Positions 1 through 10,306 of a stretch of 64,000 bases of DNA are shown here, one piece after another. Under the pieces are notes generated by a model. That model searched no databases, was not told the origin of the DNA, and was given only the letters and a program-made list of their open reading frames with translations. Made by a program: the position numbers and the translations under genes. Within the stretch, counting starts at the first letter, position 1; the number at the start of each line of letters is the position of its first letter. The stretch is from Triticum aestivum. Lineage: Eukaryota; Streptophyta; Magnoliopsida; Poales; Poaceae. Where the stretch lies: assembly GCF_018294505.1 (NCBI RefSeq), contig NC_057814.1, forward strand, positions 40,582,398-40,646,397, written 5' to 3'.

Positions 1-932
1 ATGGAGGTAAAGAGAGTTTACTTGAAGACCGAGCATGGTTACACTTTCCACGCAAAATTATACAACGCAGACACCTACACCTATTTTGAATGCAACACTT
101 AGCAAGCACTATGCAAGACTTACGCATTTGAGCCTCATATGGTTATCACCTTTGATATTCGTCCGGAAGATGATATTGAAGGTAATATCGACATATGGGT
201 CGATGTGCAGACGCCTCCAGTTATACCATTATGTGAGTTTCTCAACCATATTTATGTCTTCGATATTGTTTATTCAAAAATAGTTGACAACTAATTTCTA
301 TTGACAACTTATTTCCGTTCAAGCAAACATGTCCGGCGCTTGGTAGACATGACCATCCACTGTCCCCGGGGCTGAACTAAATTGCGAGGAGATAAGTCAT
401 TATGTTTCATAGCTTGAGGATCTTGATGCTGTCAAGACAAATTATTTTCATGGACTTAAAAATCTTAGTACTCAAAACGTGCGACCAATAGTGATCGTAT
501 TGAACTATGGTCACATCTATTTAGTAAAGATGGTAAGATTTTTACTATTAGTCATCAGTGCATCTTTTGCATACATTATTTTTTAAGCTAAACTTCATTG
601 CTAAGTATATGTTACTATACGAGGTTCTTCAACAGGGACTCCCGATGAATGTTGTGCCTCATTGGATCGAGACTAAAGGTCGCATGAGAATGGTTAGCTT
701 ACGGCCAAGATATCCTACACTTTAGTGCATTCAGGATTTTTAAAAGAAAGGAATGCTTAATAGTGAAAGACTGCAGAAAAATTGTGAACGATCGGAGAGA
801 CGTACTGGGGGCAGCAATCTGAAGCGCAGCCCACGATTAGGAGACAGGTTCATCTGCATGCTCCAACATGATGGAGCAGGAGTGCTACACATGTTTTATG
901 CTATTTTACCTGTGAGAGAGCAGCAGGAGTGA
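1..932 (+). pseudogene. Decayed CACTA-associated gene with B3-like region
   Basis: Frame 1 opens with MEVKRVYLKTEHGYTF and meets a stop after about 33 codons. It then continues through a B3-like stretch (MVITFDIRPEDDIEGNID) and TPPVIP. A probable intron begins near 231 and ends near 300. Coding similarity resumes with YFRSSKHVRRLVDMT, then in shifted frames LEDLDAVKT, VLNYGHIYL, VVPHWIETKGRMRMVSLRPRYPTL, VNDRRDVLGGSNLKRSPRLGDRFICMLQHDGA and MFYAILPVREQQE, ending at the TGA at 930-932. Several frame changes and stops make it a pseudogene. I recognise the type as a second gene common in Triticeae CACTA elements; the B3/DNA-binding label is an inference from the VITFDI core. Confidence 0.5.
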
Positions 933-1170
933 TTAGCTAGCTAGAAATGAGTTATGCTGATTAAATAGCTAGTGTTGGTGGCAATGGCTATGATGATTAT
1001 TATTAGCTAGTGTTGGTGGTGATTAGATAGCTACCGCAGCTAGTGTTGGTGGTGATTAGCTAGCTAGAATGAGTTTGAAGATGATGATGTGTGCTACACT
1101 ATAACTATGATGATTAAATAGCTACTGTTGGTGGTAATGACTATGAGATGATTAAATAGCTTGTGTTGGC

Positions 1171-1298
1171 GGATTAGATTCAAGTGGAGGCAACATGTGG
1201 TGCACATCGAAAGTACTACTAGTCCAAACTAGATCAAGTTTGGATTAGTAGTATATTTTTGACATGCACTACATGTTGCCTCCACTTGAACCTAATCC
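1171..1298. repeat. Long imperfect hairpin (about 60-nt arms)
   Basis: GGATTAGATTCAAGTGGAGG (1171-1190) pairs with CCTCCACTTGAACCTAATCC (1279-1298). Pairing continues inward through GCAACATGT / ACATGTTGC to TAGTCCAAACT / AGTTTGGATTA with a loop of about 4 nt. It lies downstream of the decayed gene inside the CACTA element. It could be a tiny foldback element or a small-RNA precursor. Confidence 0.75.
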
Positions 1299-1784
1299 AC
1301 CTTCATTTGACACACTATTATGGACATATTGATATAACAACCTCATAATTGGTATTGTAGCAAAATTTATATAACAACATATAAATACACTAAAAAAATG
1401 AGAAAAACAATACTAGAAGCGATGGAGAGTAAACACGCTACTACTAGCTATATTAACAGTAGCGCGGGAGTGAACAAACGCTGCGGCTATATGTCTTAGC
1501 AGTAGTGCTTGTCGCACGCACTACTGCTAAGGAATAGCTATAGCGCCTTACTAGTAGCGCGGTGTCCCGCGCTACTAGTGGGCATTAAACCCGCGCTACT
1601 ACTAGGGTTTTCCCTAGTAGTGTCTACGTGGTTAAATGCGACAACAATGTTGGAGTGTAATATTTGAACTTTTTAAAATTATAACTACTGCTACATTTGA
1701 ACATTTAAACTATTCTAGACTATATAAGTGGCTATTTGAGCATACAGACTTAAAAAAAGAAGGCTTGATGTATGCGGCTAGCTT

Positions 1785-1858
1785 TGGATGACCGGCTCCC
1801 GCATCCATTTCCGCTGACAGATGCATTGTCCGTTTAGCGGGTTAGCATTGGAGATGCC
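1785..1858. mobile_element. Right end of a Harbinger-like element
   Basis: GACCGGCTCCCGCATCC followed by GCATTGGAGATGCC at 1845-1858 matches the right end of the element at 42514-43774 (GGCCGGCTCCCGCGTCC ... TTGGAGATGCCC). Only this end is recognisable; the left end is not seen. Confidence 0.45.
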
Positions 1859-2618
1859 ATTACATCAATGGTTTCCAGTCAAAAAGTAATTTCTAGGGCA
1901 AATATGTTGGAACACTTTGGTGTCAGGTGTGCACTAGGCCCTCCATCTAACTATAGTATAAAGAGGGCTGACCCTGTGTTTCGAGAGGCCCTCGGCGAAC
2001 TCGACGACATGGGCCCATATGTCCTAAGACCATATATATGTATGCATGTGAGTGATACATAAACAAACACACACACACATTTGCATAATATTAAGAGTAA
2101 AATTTTAACCACACATCTTTAGTTTGAGATTTGACTATAATAATGGTTGGACAATGCCATATTACGACAAAAAATACTTAATAGATAGCAAGATGAAACT
2201 AACATGACATGATTACCTCAAATAAGAGCCAAATTTGACTGACTCCATTGACAACAATCACAGGTACTGCTAAAAGGATCCGGTAGGCAGCCATTTGGAT
2301 AGCAATCTACAACCATAACAAACTGAAGAATCTCAAGCGCTGAGAACAAACCATCTGGCAAAGTTACCTACAACACTTTCAACTCAGAGACAAAATCATC
2401 TAGATCAACATCAGATGGGTTAATATCAGAAAAAGCTTTTGCAAAAATAGTGCAACATTCCCATAGATTGCTATCATCCAAGGACTTTAGATTTTTTGAA
2501 TTGAATACGAAACCAAATACCTTTTAAAATTTCTTCAACTGCTCAAAGTGACTAGTCAAAGAAAGAATTGCAGTGTACACTTAAATTGGAAGATGGATCA
2601 TGGATGAATAGTTGAATA
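1859..2618. other. Unassigned AT-rich spacer
   Basis: No coding or mobile-element signature recognised. A 64-codon open frame at 1868-2062 has no protein character I can identify. Confidence 0.5.
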
Positions 2619-2851
2619 CTACTCCGTCTTGGTTTATTAGTCCCCATTTTTATTCTGTGCCAAGTTTTGACATTAAATTTAACTAAAAATGTTAATACAT
2701 GTTATAAAAAATAATATAATTGAAATCTATGTTCAAATAAGAATCCAACGATATAATTTTTGGTGACATGTATTAATATTTTGTTAATTAAATCTCTAGT
2801 CAAAACTTGACACAAAATATAAAAAGAACTTATAAACCAGGATGAAGGTAG
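2619..2851. mobile_element. Stowaway-type MITE
   Basis: The 233-bp element begins CTACTCCGTCTTGGTTTAT and ends ATAAACCAGGATGAAGGTAG, so the termini are inverted repeats of the Stowaway (Tc1/mariner) type. It is flanked on both sides by TA (2617-2618 and 2852-2853), the expected duplication. The interior is AT-rich with no coding capacity. Confidence 0.8.
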
Positions 2852-3578
2852 TACATACTAAGAAATAAAAGAAACTACTGAAATTGGGGATAGATCAACA
2901 TCGGAGCATGTATACGACTGTGTTGTCCACATACGTATAACGTATAGCCACCTTGGCAGATGCATGGCCGGGTTGCCAGACTGCCCCGCGCTGCGGTGAC
3001 AACCAGCGGCGGCCGAGGCGCCGAGGGACAGGCTGACGGTCGACGTTAGGACGAAGACGAACCGAGGAAGGCACAAGCGAATTAGCGAAACAGATGGGTT
3101 CTTCGATTGATTTGTTTCACAAGCGAAACGAGTGGCCGTGCCTTGCGTCTGGCGTGCCTCTTTCCTAATCTTTCCCTATATTTATATATCTCTCCCTAAT
3201 CTTTTCTCCTAATAATAAAGCACGGATTGACTCCATGGGTTCACCGTCACAATACGCTTTTTCCCGTGAATTTACGGTTTCAGTCCATATTTTTTCTCTT
3301 TCCCTAATCTTTCCTCTTTCCTAATAATAAAGCACGGATTCACTTTGTCGGGTTCACCGTCACAATACGCTTCTTCATGTGATTTTACGCTTTCAGTTTG
3401 AATTTAAAATATATACACGAGGTTTACCCAAGGTGGTACTAATCTATATACGTGCCCATGCATCAAAACCATCAGGTTCGATGTGTGTTCCTACCGACTT
3501 GGGCCTGCAGGCTGGGTCGTTGGCCCAGCTTCAGTTGAACGCGAGAAGAAAAATAAATAAAATTGGGATGTGGATAAT

Positions 3579-3630
3579 GGGATTCGAACTCTTGTCTGCT
3601 GTGTAGATGCCAACGTAGCAGACCAATCAA
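3579..3630 (-). other. tRNA-like B-box segment
   Basis: On the minus strand GAGTTCGAATCCC (3591-3579) matches the tRNA T-arm/B-box consensus. An A-box-like TGCTACGTTGG lies about 25-35 nt upstream on that strand. No full tRNA cloverleaf is apparent. Similar modules occur in the relative near 7.3-7.5 kb. Confidence 0.4.
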
Positions 3631-3812
3631 TCCAGGCTTGTGGGTATTACAACGTCGGTGTCTGGCTCTTTAACATAAAGCAAGGCGTACTGGGCCAAGG
3701 GAGTTGGACGCTTGATGGGCACGGGAGTGCTGGGCCGAGACGGCAGCCGCGGCCCACGGGGCGGACAAGGAACAGGCCGGAGGCTTTTTCATATTTGTTT
3801 ACTTATGAAATA

Positions 3813-3855
3813 GTCCCACCTTGCTATTTTGCATTAATTTTTACCAATTTATATA
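3813..3855 (+). promoter_or_regulatory. snRNA-type USE plus TATA box
   Basis: GTCCCACCTTG (3813-3823) matches the plant snRNA upstream sequence element RTCCCACATCG closely. TTTATATA (3848-3855) follows after exactly 24 nt, the spacing typical of plant Pol III-type (U6, U3) promoters. No known snRNA sequence follows. Confidence 0.5.
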
Positions 3856-3921
3856 CGTTCTTAGGTTATCAGGCATCACGGAGCTGCTTCGGAAATTAAG
3901 CAAAGAATAAGGCATGAATAT

Positions 3922-4150
3922 CTCATTGAGAAACAAAGAAGGAAGGCCCATGGAAAGAGAGAGAACGGAAATAAAGGGTAATTAATTGGAAAGTAACCGG
4001 CTGGCAAATGAGATTCATGACATGCTTGATATAAGGAAAAAGAAAAAGAAAGGAAATAAACACTGATTGCGTGAGAAATAAAGAAGAAAGGAAAGAGAGA
4101 GGAAGGAAATAGGAGGACTGAGGGAGGATCCTACCAAATAGATAGGACAT
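3922..4150. repeat. Purine-rich low-complexity stretch
   Basis: Repeated GAAAGAGAGA / AAATAAAGAAGG-type runs. The same kind of stretch follows the USE/TATA module at 7.6-7.9 kb. Apparent open frames on the opposite strand are by-products of this composition. Confidence 0.5.
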
Positions 4151-5103
4151 GCGGGATTTGTGGGCGCCATATATTCTTTGTTGGCCTGAAATTTAGTATC
4201 AATGGCAGGCGTACTGGCCTCATTCATATCTTATATGAATATAAAAATGATGTGGCATTTTTTTTCCTACATGCAATCCTCACTAAATTCACGTCATTTT
4301 TTTTCTGTTGCAGCAGACAACATGACATGTTTTACTTCCACTTATGATCCTTACTAAATTTGCACCAATTTTATAACACATTGAATGGTATGTCTGCGCA
4401 TACAATCCTCACTAAATTTAAGTCATTTTTTACCGGTGTAACCCACGGGCATATATGCTATATTTTGTATAAATGGAGGTATAATATTATTTCGCCTCCC
4501 ATTTGGTATGTCCATGTCGTTTCTCCATACTTAGCTAGGCTATTCTACCGATAGTCTATCCTAGGCCACCAGGCATCTGCCCCGTTCATCCGTGTTACGT
4601 TCCACCAATAAAAAAACAGCGCCCTCCCGACCCGTCTGTGCAACCCGGCCCAACAAATCAGACCCACCAGCCCGTTTAGGAGATGAGGCAAAAATAGTAG
4701 ACCGTGATAGCAATCAAACTGCAACCTCCACTGTTCTTTGGTGTTGATCGTTTTAACCCAAAAAAAAAGGTGTTGATCATTTTAAACTAAAGTTGAATTT
4801 GGTGTTTGTTTGTGTCCTTTACGGACTGGAACTGAACTACTACGATGTAAAATCTGGATACACAAATACAAGGCGCAAGCATTAGATTGTGCAGATGTGG
4901 CCGGGATCTCAAACACGACCGTTCGCTGGTCTGTACATGTAGACGATGCAATTCTTTATTGGTTCCAAGCTTAGGTGGAACGTTCCCGTGTAGTGGACAT
5001 CGTGAGAGACAATGAGGACAAAGAAAATAAGTGGTAACAGGGATGGGACGCTAAGGGTGATACTTTGTTTCTCCCTTTGCAACGCACGGGCACTTTTGCT
5101 ATA

Positions 5104-6174
5104 TATTATTAATAAAGAAAGCACGGATTGACTTTGTCAGGTTCACCGTCACGGTGTTTTTCTAAAAAGTCCCTGTAATTTTTCACAATAGAACCCGCAC
5201 TCCTTTTGCCGCATGGAGTAGGCCCCGTCCGTCGCTGGACCGAGACGTGAGTTTGCTCGTCACCATGGCCCGCATTTTTTTTAAACGATGATTAGACGAG
5301 TAGCGAAAAATACTATTATTAGAACTCATAAATAGTCCCACCTCGCTCCTTTGCGTATAATTCAATCGATTTATATTCGCCAGCGATTTTGCCGTATCAG
5401 AAATCAACAAAAGTATGAAGGGGGCAGAACAAAGGAATTAATCTCACAAGAGGAGAAAGATCTGGGAAATCGGGATCGGGATAAGCACCATCGGCCGCGG
5501 GATCAGCTGGAGCAGAGGAGGCCGGACGAGCCAGCGGCGGCATGAGCAGCCAGAGAAAGAGACGCACGGGAGCTAGAGGGTTGAGAGGGAAACGGCAATG
5601 GCGGGTGGCGAGCGGGCGCCGGATTGGTCGAGGGCAATGGGTTCTCCAGGTGGACGGCGCTACGAACGAGAAGGAGGATGGTGCGACGAACGAGAGGAGG
5701 ACGAGGGGATCGATGGATGATGGGTGAGGAAAAGAGATGAGGATAGGCTTGCCAGCGAATTTGACTAGATTGGACGAGGCGTACACGTGATGCTGTACGT
5801 GGCCTCCATCTGAATTTACCAAAAAAGTATGCTTTTTTTATGTTGACGAGGAGTGCGTGCGGTCTTTGGAATAGTGCAACAAACAAATGGAGATCTTGCA
5901 ACCAAACAACCAACATTTTCTACAAAAAAATTAACATAGTAAAAACCTGTTTGCTTTTGAATGTTAACACACAAAAAACTATATATAAACAACCCTACTT
6001 AGATGCAACACTACACTTGCATTCAAAATAAATCCGTTTGCATTCAAATCTTTTAAAAATTCTAAGAATTTTTTTTGGATTAGTGATTAAACTCTCGAAT
6101 ATAGTATACAATAATTTCACCGTCTGTATATCCTGCTAAAAACACTTATACCATTCCTCTTCCATCCGATTTTA
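5104..6174 (+). mobile_element. Helitron-like element, 3' end not found
   Basis: Starts immediately after the 3' end of the previous element with ATTAATAAAGAAAGCACGG and GGTTCACCGTCACGG, the family's 5' motif. It contains a USE/TATA module (5335-5377) and a GC-richer stretch (5400-5800) with no recognised gene. The right boundary is uncertain; no hairpin/CTAG end is seen before the hAT MITE at 6183. Confidence 0.4.
5335..5377 (+). promoter_or_regulatory. snRNA-type USE plus TATA box
   Basis: GTCCCACCTCG (5335-5345) is followed by TTTATATT (5370-5377) with exactly 24 nt between, the same arrangement as at 3813 and 33060. Confidence 0.5.
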
Positions 6175-6182
6175 GTTCTAAG

Positions 6183-6329
6183 CAGTGGCGGAGCTATGGC
6201 AATGCCGGATGGGCCATGGCCCGCCCAGCCCATGCCATTTTCTACGTATTTTTGGGCCATGAAACGCAATCCTTATAGTTGTTTTCTACAGCTGGCCCAC
6301 CCATCTTTCTGGGCCAAGCTCCGCCACTG
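6183..6329. mobile_element. hAT-type MITE
   Basis: 147 bp with termini CAGTGGCGGAGC and GCTCCGCCACTG, a perfect 12-bp inverted repeat. Flanks are GTTCTAAG (6175-6182) and GTGCTAAG (6330-6337), an 8-bp target duplication with one mismatch, as expected for hAT elements. No coding capacity. Confidence 0.8.
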
Positions 6330-6621
6330 GTGCTAAGATGAAGGAGGAGCCATAAAAGCACATCTCGACGGCTTTCTCAACTTTATACTACATGGTCTAC
6401 ACACCAACAATCCTTTTTTAAATTGCGGTCACTGAGCGTGTGAGATAAAGAGTGTTTCAAATTCTTATTGCTTTAAAAAATCATGCTTTTAAAAATGCGT
6501 TAAAATACCAATAAATGTTCCAATTTTTTTAACAAAATCATTTAAAATTGATCACAAAATTTTCGAAATTCAAATTTAAAAATACATGTTCAAAAAATGT
6601 TGATCTCAAAACATGTTTCAA

Positions 6622-7067
6622 TCTCTCCCTAATAATAAAGTATGGATTGACTTTGTTGGGTTCACCGTCATAATACGCTTCTTCCCATAAATTTACGCTT
6701 TCAGTTTTTTTCACCTATATTATTTTCTACATCCAAGGTGGTACTATTGCTTCTTACCAACGAAATTCCGTCCGCTCAGATCGAACACAAGCGACCAACT
6801 ATTGTTCTCCAAAACTAATCATATTATTTGCTTTCTACAGGTACTATGTAGACTATTCAAAGAGGTCATCTTCATGAAACTAGCAGAGGATAGACATTAG
6901 GAAAAATGAGAGATGAGGTGAGTTTTTGTTGTTCACCATCCAATTCAAGCATCACACAAATTAAGCATTACTATTCAAAGGATGCAGAGTTAACCTGTTC
7001 ATCCTTTTTAGAGGAATTAATAAGTTAAAATTTGTGTCCCGTTGCAACGCACGGGCTCTTTTGCTAG
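6622..7067 (+). mobile_element. Short Helitron-like element
   Basis: Begins TCTCTCCCTAATAATAAAG after an A (6621). Ends with the hairpin CCCGTTGCAACGCACGGG, eight bases, then CTAG at 7064-7067 followed by T. Helitrons insert between A and T without duplication, start with TC and end with CTRR after a hairpin, so all marks are present. About 446 bp, no coding region: a non-autonomous copy. Confidence 0.65.
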
Positions 7068-7330
7068 TAATAATAAAGCATGGATTGACTCCGTGAGTTC
7101 ACCGTCACAATATGCTTTTTTTTCGTGAATTTACGCTTTCAGTCCATATTTTTTGCAAAATACAAGGTGGTACTAATTGAAGGTGAATTTATCGTACGTT
7201 AACGTTTTTGTTCGTCGCTAGACTGGGCCGAACCATAAGTCAACATATGGGCTTTTCTTCGTCGTTAGCCTATGTGAGCCATCGAGCTGTTTCCTATAGA
7301 ATAAGTGGAGTCTAAAAAAGTGTGGCCGAC

Positions 7331-7384
7331 AGAGTCGAACCCACGACCTCCAATATGCACATCCGAAGCAGTGCCACCACGCCA
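7331..7384 (-). other. tRNA-like A-box/B-box segment
   Basis: Minus strand: A-box-like TGGCGTGGTGG (7384-7374) and B-box CGTGGGTTCGACTCT (7345-7331), about 28 nt apart. These are internal Pol III promoter motifs; the rest does not fold as an obvious tRNA. Probably a tRNA-derived (SINE-like) remnant. Confidence 0.45.
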
Positions 7385-7469
7385 AGACGCTTCGTTTGCC
7401 CCAACATAGGCATGCAACATCCCTTATTCTAAGAAAATTATGGAGCAGACAAAAATTATTTATTGTGCG

Positions 7470-7524
7470 TGAGATCGAACTCAAGACCCCACCTATTTTT
7501 TGAGATGGTCAACCAACTAGGCTA
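7470..7524 (-). other. tRNA-like A-box/B-box segment
   Basis: Minus strand: A-box TAGCCTAGTTGG (7524-7513) and B-box GAGTTCGATCTC (7481-7470), tRNA-like spacing. It sits about 20 bp from the USE of the neighbouring promoter module on the other strand. Confidence 0.45.
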
Positions 7525-7542
7525 CTGTACGAATGTTGAAAT

Positions 7543-7586
7543 GTATCACCTCGCTACCTTGGAGTTATTCCTACACGTTTATATAC
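7543..7586 (+). promoter_or_regulatory. snRNA-type USE (diverged) plus TATA box
   Basis: GTATCACCTCG (7543-7553) and TTTATATAC (7578-7586) with exactly 24 nt between. Homologous by position to the modules at 3813 and 5335 in the related elements. Confidence 0.4.
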
Positions 7587-7939
7587 TTTGCAAATTACAT
7601 GAAATATCAGCAAGTCGAGAACAAACAAAGAGGCTGATTACATGAGAAATAAAGAAGGAAAGAGAGGCTAATTATTACATGAGAGGGAAAGGAAGGAAAG
7701 AGGGGCGACGTGGACAGAAATAAGGAAGGAAAGAGGGGGCGACGTGGACAGAAATAAGGAAGAAAAGAGAGAGGCTATACGAGGTGCATATACTAATTCA
7801 GAGGCAAAGAGGGAAACAGGTGCATATATTAAATAAAGAAGGAAGTAGGCTAATTAGAGGCGACGTAAACAAAAATAAGGAAGGAGCTATACGAGGTGCA
7901 TAGGAGGGAAGAGAGAAGGAAAGAATATTGATGTCTATA

Positions 7940-8972
7940 CTAGCACATATGCCCGTGCGTTGCAACGGGAGAGATTTTTTGCGAGAAGCATCGGGAGAGA
8001 TAATTGATGTGTCCATCAAAACGGTCTCCACATAATAGTGGGGCGATACAACAGAGAGTTGTGGTGTTCTCGCGGGTCATGTTTGGCCCGCGAGATCTTT
8101 ATAGTAGTGGGGTTGGTGGGAGTGGCGGCCACTACCCAATTCGTACATTTTTTTCCTTCAGGTCCGCCTCCTTGTCGAGGTTTTGTGGTGACCTCCTGAT
8201 TTTTTTTAAAACATGTGAGCATTTTTTTTTCCGAAAAAACGTTAATTTCTAGAAAAAGGAAAACAAAACTTGAAATATGATTATTTTCTTAAATTTACGA
8301 ACACTTTTTGGAAATAGGACCATTTTTAAGGCGGAGAAACAAACATTTTTCGAATTTTTGAACAATTTTTAAAAATGGAAACTAGTTTTGAACATTAAAA
8401 TAAATTTTCAAAAATGTATTTTAGGTATCTTGAAAAAATTGCAATTTTTTTTAAAAAATGTGAACATTTTTTCAATTTCGAAACAAATTTTGAACGAAAA
8501 TAAAATTTTAAATTTCCAATTGTTTTTTGAAGTGGGAACAAATTTTGAAATTCTAAGATTTTAAAAAAATTATTACAAAAAACGAATTTTGGAAATTTAT
8601 AAAAATAATCTATGGGAAAATGAAAAAATAAATTAGAAGGGAAAAAAGAAAAATAGAAAAGAACACAGAAAAATTAGAAATGAGCCGGCCCAACATTAGG
8701 CGACCGATGGGAAGCTCCAACTATATGCCGCGCTGTGTGACAGATAAGGTTTCCCAGCTGTGTGCGCATGATATAAATGGGTGGCTTTTCTGGACCTTAG
8801 TGCATGCGGCCCACGTACGAAATTCTGGACAAAACTTTTTATTTTTTAGCAGATGGACCACGAAAATTTAGTACCACCTCGGATATAAGAAAAATATTTT
8901 CCGTGGTGAACGGATGAAAAAATTGGAGAAACGCACCTTGCTTTATTAGTAGGTATAGATATAGATATAGAT
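7940..8972 (-). mobile_element. Helitron-like element, reverse orientation
   Basis: On the minus strand the 3' end reads CCCGTTGCAACGCACGGGC, a short spacer, CTAG (7943-7940), then T. The 5' end near 8972 reads TCTATATCTATACC, then CTACTAATAAAGCAAGG. The interior has an AT-rich run of degenerate GAACATTTTT-type motifs (8220-8640) and a GC-richer block (8673-8805) present again in inverse orientation at 10170-10306. Confidence 0.6.
8673..8805. repeat. Left arm of a ~135-bp dispersed inverted repeat
   Basis: The block from AGAAATGAGCCGGCCCAACA to CTTTTCTGGACCTTAGTGC recurs as reverse complement at 10170-10306 with only scattered mismatches. It lies inside the reverse Helitron-like element. Confidence 0.8.
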
Positions 8973-9644
8973 AGAAAGAGGACATCACTATCGAAATTCT
9001 CCATGCGATCTCCTTTATTTATTTATTTATTACTGCCATTAGATGAAAATACATCAGAACCCACTCCAAAACTAACAAAATTGTCCATTAGATATATCTT
9101 TTTTGGAAATTGATCTCTCCTTTAGTAATTAGAATTTTTTGAGAAATTATACAGTTATTATAGATGAACAATTCCATGAATAATACATTAGGGAGTCCTC
9201 CTCCACTGTCCTACATGCATAATTTCACGTTAAATAAAAAGGCATCTCCTCCTAAAAGTCATTCGTTCAGCCTTTCTTGCTCCACCGAGGCACGGAAGAA
9301 TCCGTCCTGAACTTCCATCAAGGTTTCTTCGATCCCCTCCGCTCCAACAATTGATTCGCCTCCGGACTTAGCATGCTCCAATCCATGATGGCTTCAACCC
9401 ATGATTATTGACGCAGCACATGAGGTGGACCATTTTATCTTCTCAATGAAAATTTGACCAGATTTTTTATGTGCGATTTAAAGAGACATACATTTTCACA
9501 AATAAATTGTCGAAGGTGAATTACTGACAACGTCTCTTCCCAAGAATCATGATGGAAAAAGTGACAATTCAAAAGGAATGGATCCAACATTATGTTACTA
9601 TCGAAATTAGAAATCCTTTTATTTTCATCTATTAAAGAGTAGTA
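8973..9644. other. Unassigned spacer
   Basis: No gene or element ends recognised. A GC-richer patch at 9260-9400 (TCCACCGAGGCACGGAAG ...) has no open frame of note. Confidence 0.4.
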
Positions 9645-9748
9645 CTTCCTCTGTTCATTTTTATAAGACGTCTCAGACAACATACATTGAATTGTTTTGA
9701 CTTCTGTCTGAAATAGCTACAGCGTCTTATAAAAGTGAACAGAGGGAG
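9645..9748. mobile_element. Stowaway-type MITE
   Basis: 104 bp. Left end CTTCCTCTGTTCATTTTTAT, right end ATAAAAGTGAACAGAGGGAG, an inverted repeat of about 25 bp with two or three mismatches. TA on both flanks (9643-9644, 9749-9750). Confidence 0.85.
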
Positions 9749-10169
9749 TAGTATTTAAGTTCTTGAAGTACTTGGAAGTCTGACCAAAAATTAGCATGTA
9801 TGTACCATTGCTCATAATTCAAATAATATCTGAAAATCCTTTAAATTAGTAATTAAACTCTTGAAGAATATGCTTCGAAGTTGAGAAAATAGGCACCCGA
9901 CATGAAGTTCTCCCCTTCCTCTCCAACCGCATCCCTTCCACCATATGTTTCTCCCACTCAAAAACTCTTCCACGCACAACTCAAATTCAACCCTAGGGTA
10001 GTGGGGTTCTTGAAGGAGGCATCGTTTGAGGGAATGAGTACAATTCTTCACATCTATGGCCCATGGTCCAGACAATGGCAATCCTAAATGGGCCAACCGC
10101 CAAAATGAAGATTGAACTCCGATTAAATTCTCCGGCCAAAACATCCAAATAAATCAACCCTAGCAACGC

Positions 10170-10306
10170 ACTAAGGCCCAGAAAAGCCACCCATTAATAT
10201 CCTGCGCACACAGCTGGGAAACCTTATCTGTCACACAGCGCGACATATAGTTGGAGCTTCCCATCGGTCGCCCAATGTTGGGCCGGCCCATTTCTAATTT
10301 TTCACA
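10170..10306. repeat. Right arm of the dispersed inverted repeat
   Basis: Reverse complement of 8673-8805 (GCACTAAGGCCCAGAAAAGC ... GGGCCGGCCCATTTCT). No Helitron terminus is visible beside it, so it is an orphan piece of the same family. Confidence 0.8.

Larger units (their letters stand above)
1..1622 (+). mobile_element. CACTA transposon, 3' portion (5' end lies outside the window)
   Basis: The element ends at 1622 with a CACTA-type terminus (CCCTAGTAGTG, reverse complement CACTACTAGGG). Just inside lie subterminal repeats of the form TAGTAGCGCGG in both orientations (about 1450-1610), which in CACTA elements bind the transposition proteins. The interior holds a decayed coding region (1-932), short repeats of the type GCTAGTGTTGGTGGTGATTA (about 940-1170) and a hairpin (1171-1298). 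The 5' terminus is outside the window, so target duplication cannot be tested. Confidence 0.75.
3186..5102 (+). mobile_element. Helitron-like element (two starts, possibly nested)
   Basis: Two copies of a shared 5' motif are present: CCTAATAATAAAGCACGG near 3206 and near 3333, each followed by GGTTCACCGTCACAATACGC. The right end has the hairpin-type 3' terminus CCCTTTGCAACGCACGGG followed by CACTTTTGCTA at 5102. Hairpin plus CTRR-like end, and absence of terminal inverted repeats, fit a Helitron; the last bases are CTAT rather than CTAG. It carries a B-box-like sequence (3579-3591) and a USE/TATA module (3813-3855). A member of the same family lies directly to its right. Confidence 0.5.
7068..7939 (+). 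mobile_element. Helitron-like copy, tandem to the previous one and interrupted on the right
   Basis: The family's 5' motif TAATAATAAAGCATGG begins directly after the CTAG of the previous element. It carries two reverse-strand tRNA-like segments (7331-7384, 7470-7524), a USE/TATA module (7543-7586) and a purine-rich stretch. Its own 3' end is not seen; the reverse-oriented element at 7940 abuts it. Confidence 0.45.

Noticed and set aside
3428..3445. Minus-strand GTACCACCTTG as another USE (similar at 6733, 7162, 8870)
   Set aside because: Weaker match and no TATA at 24 nt; this is the Helitron family's conserved 5' text.
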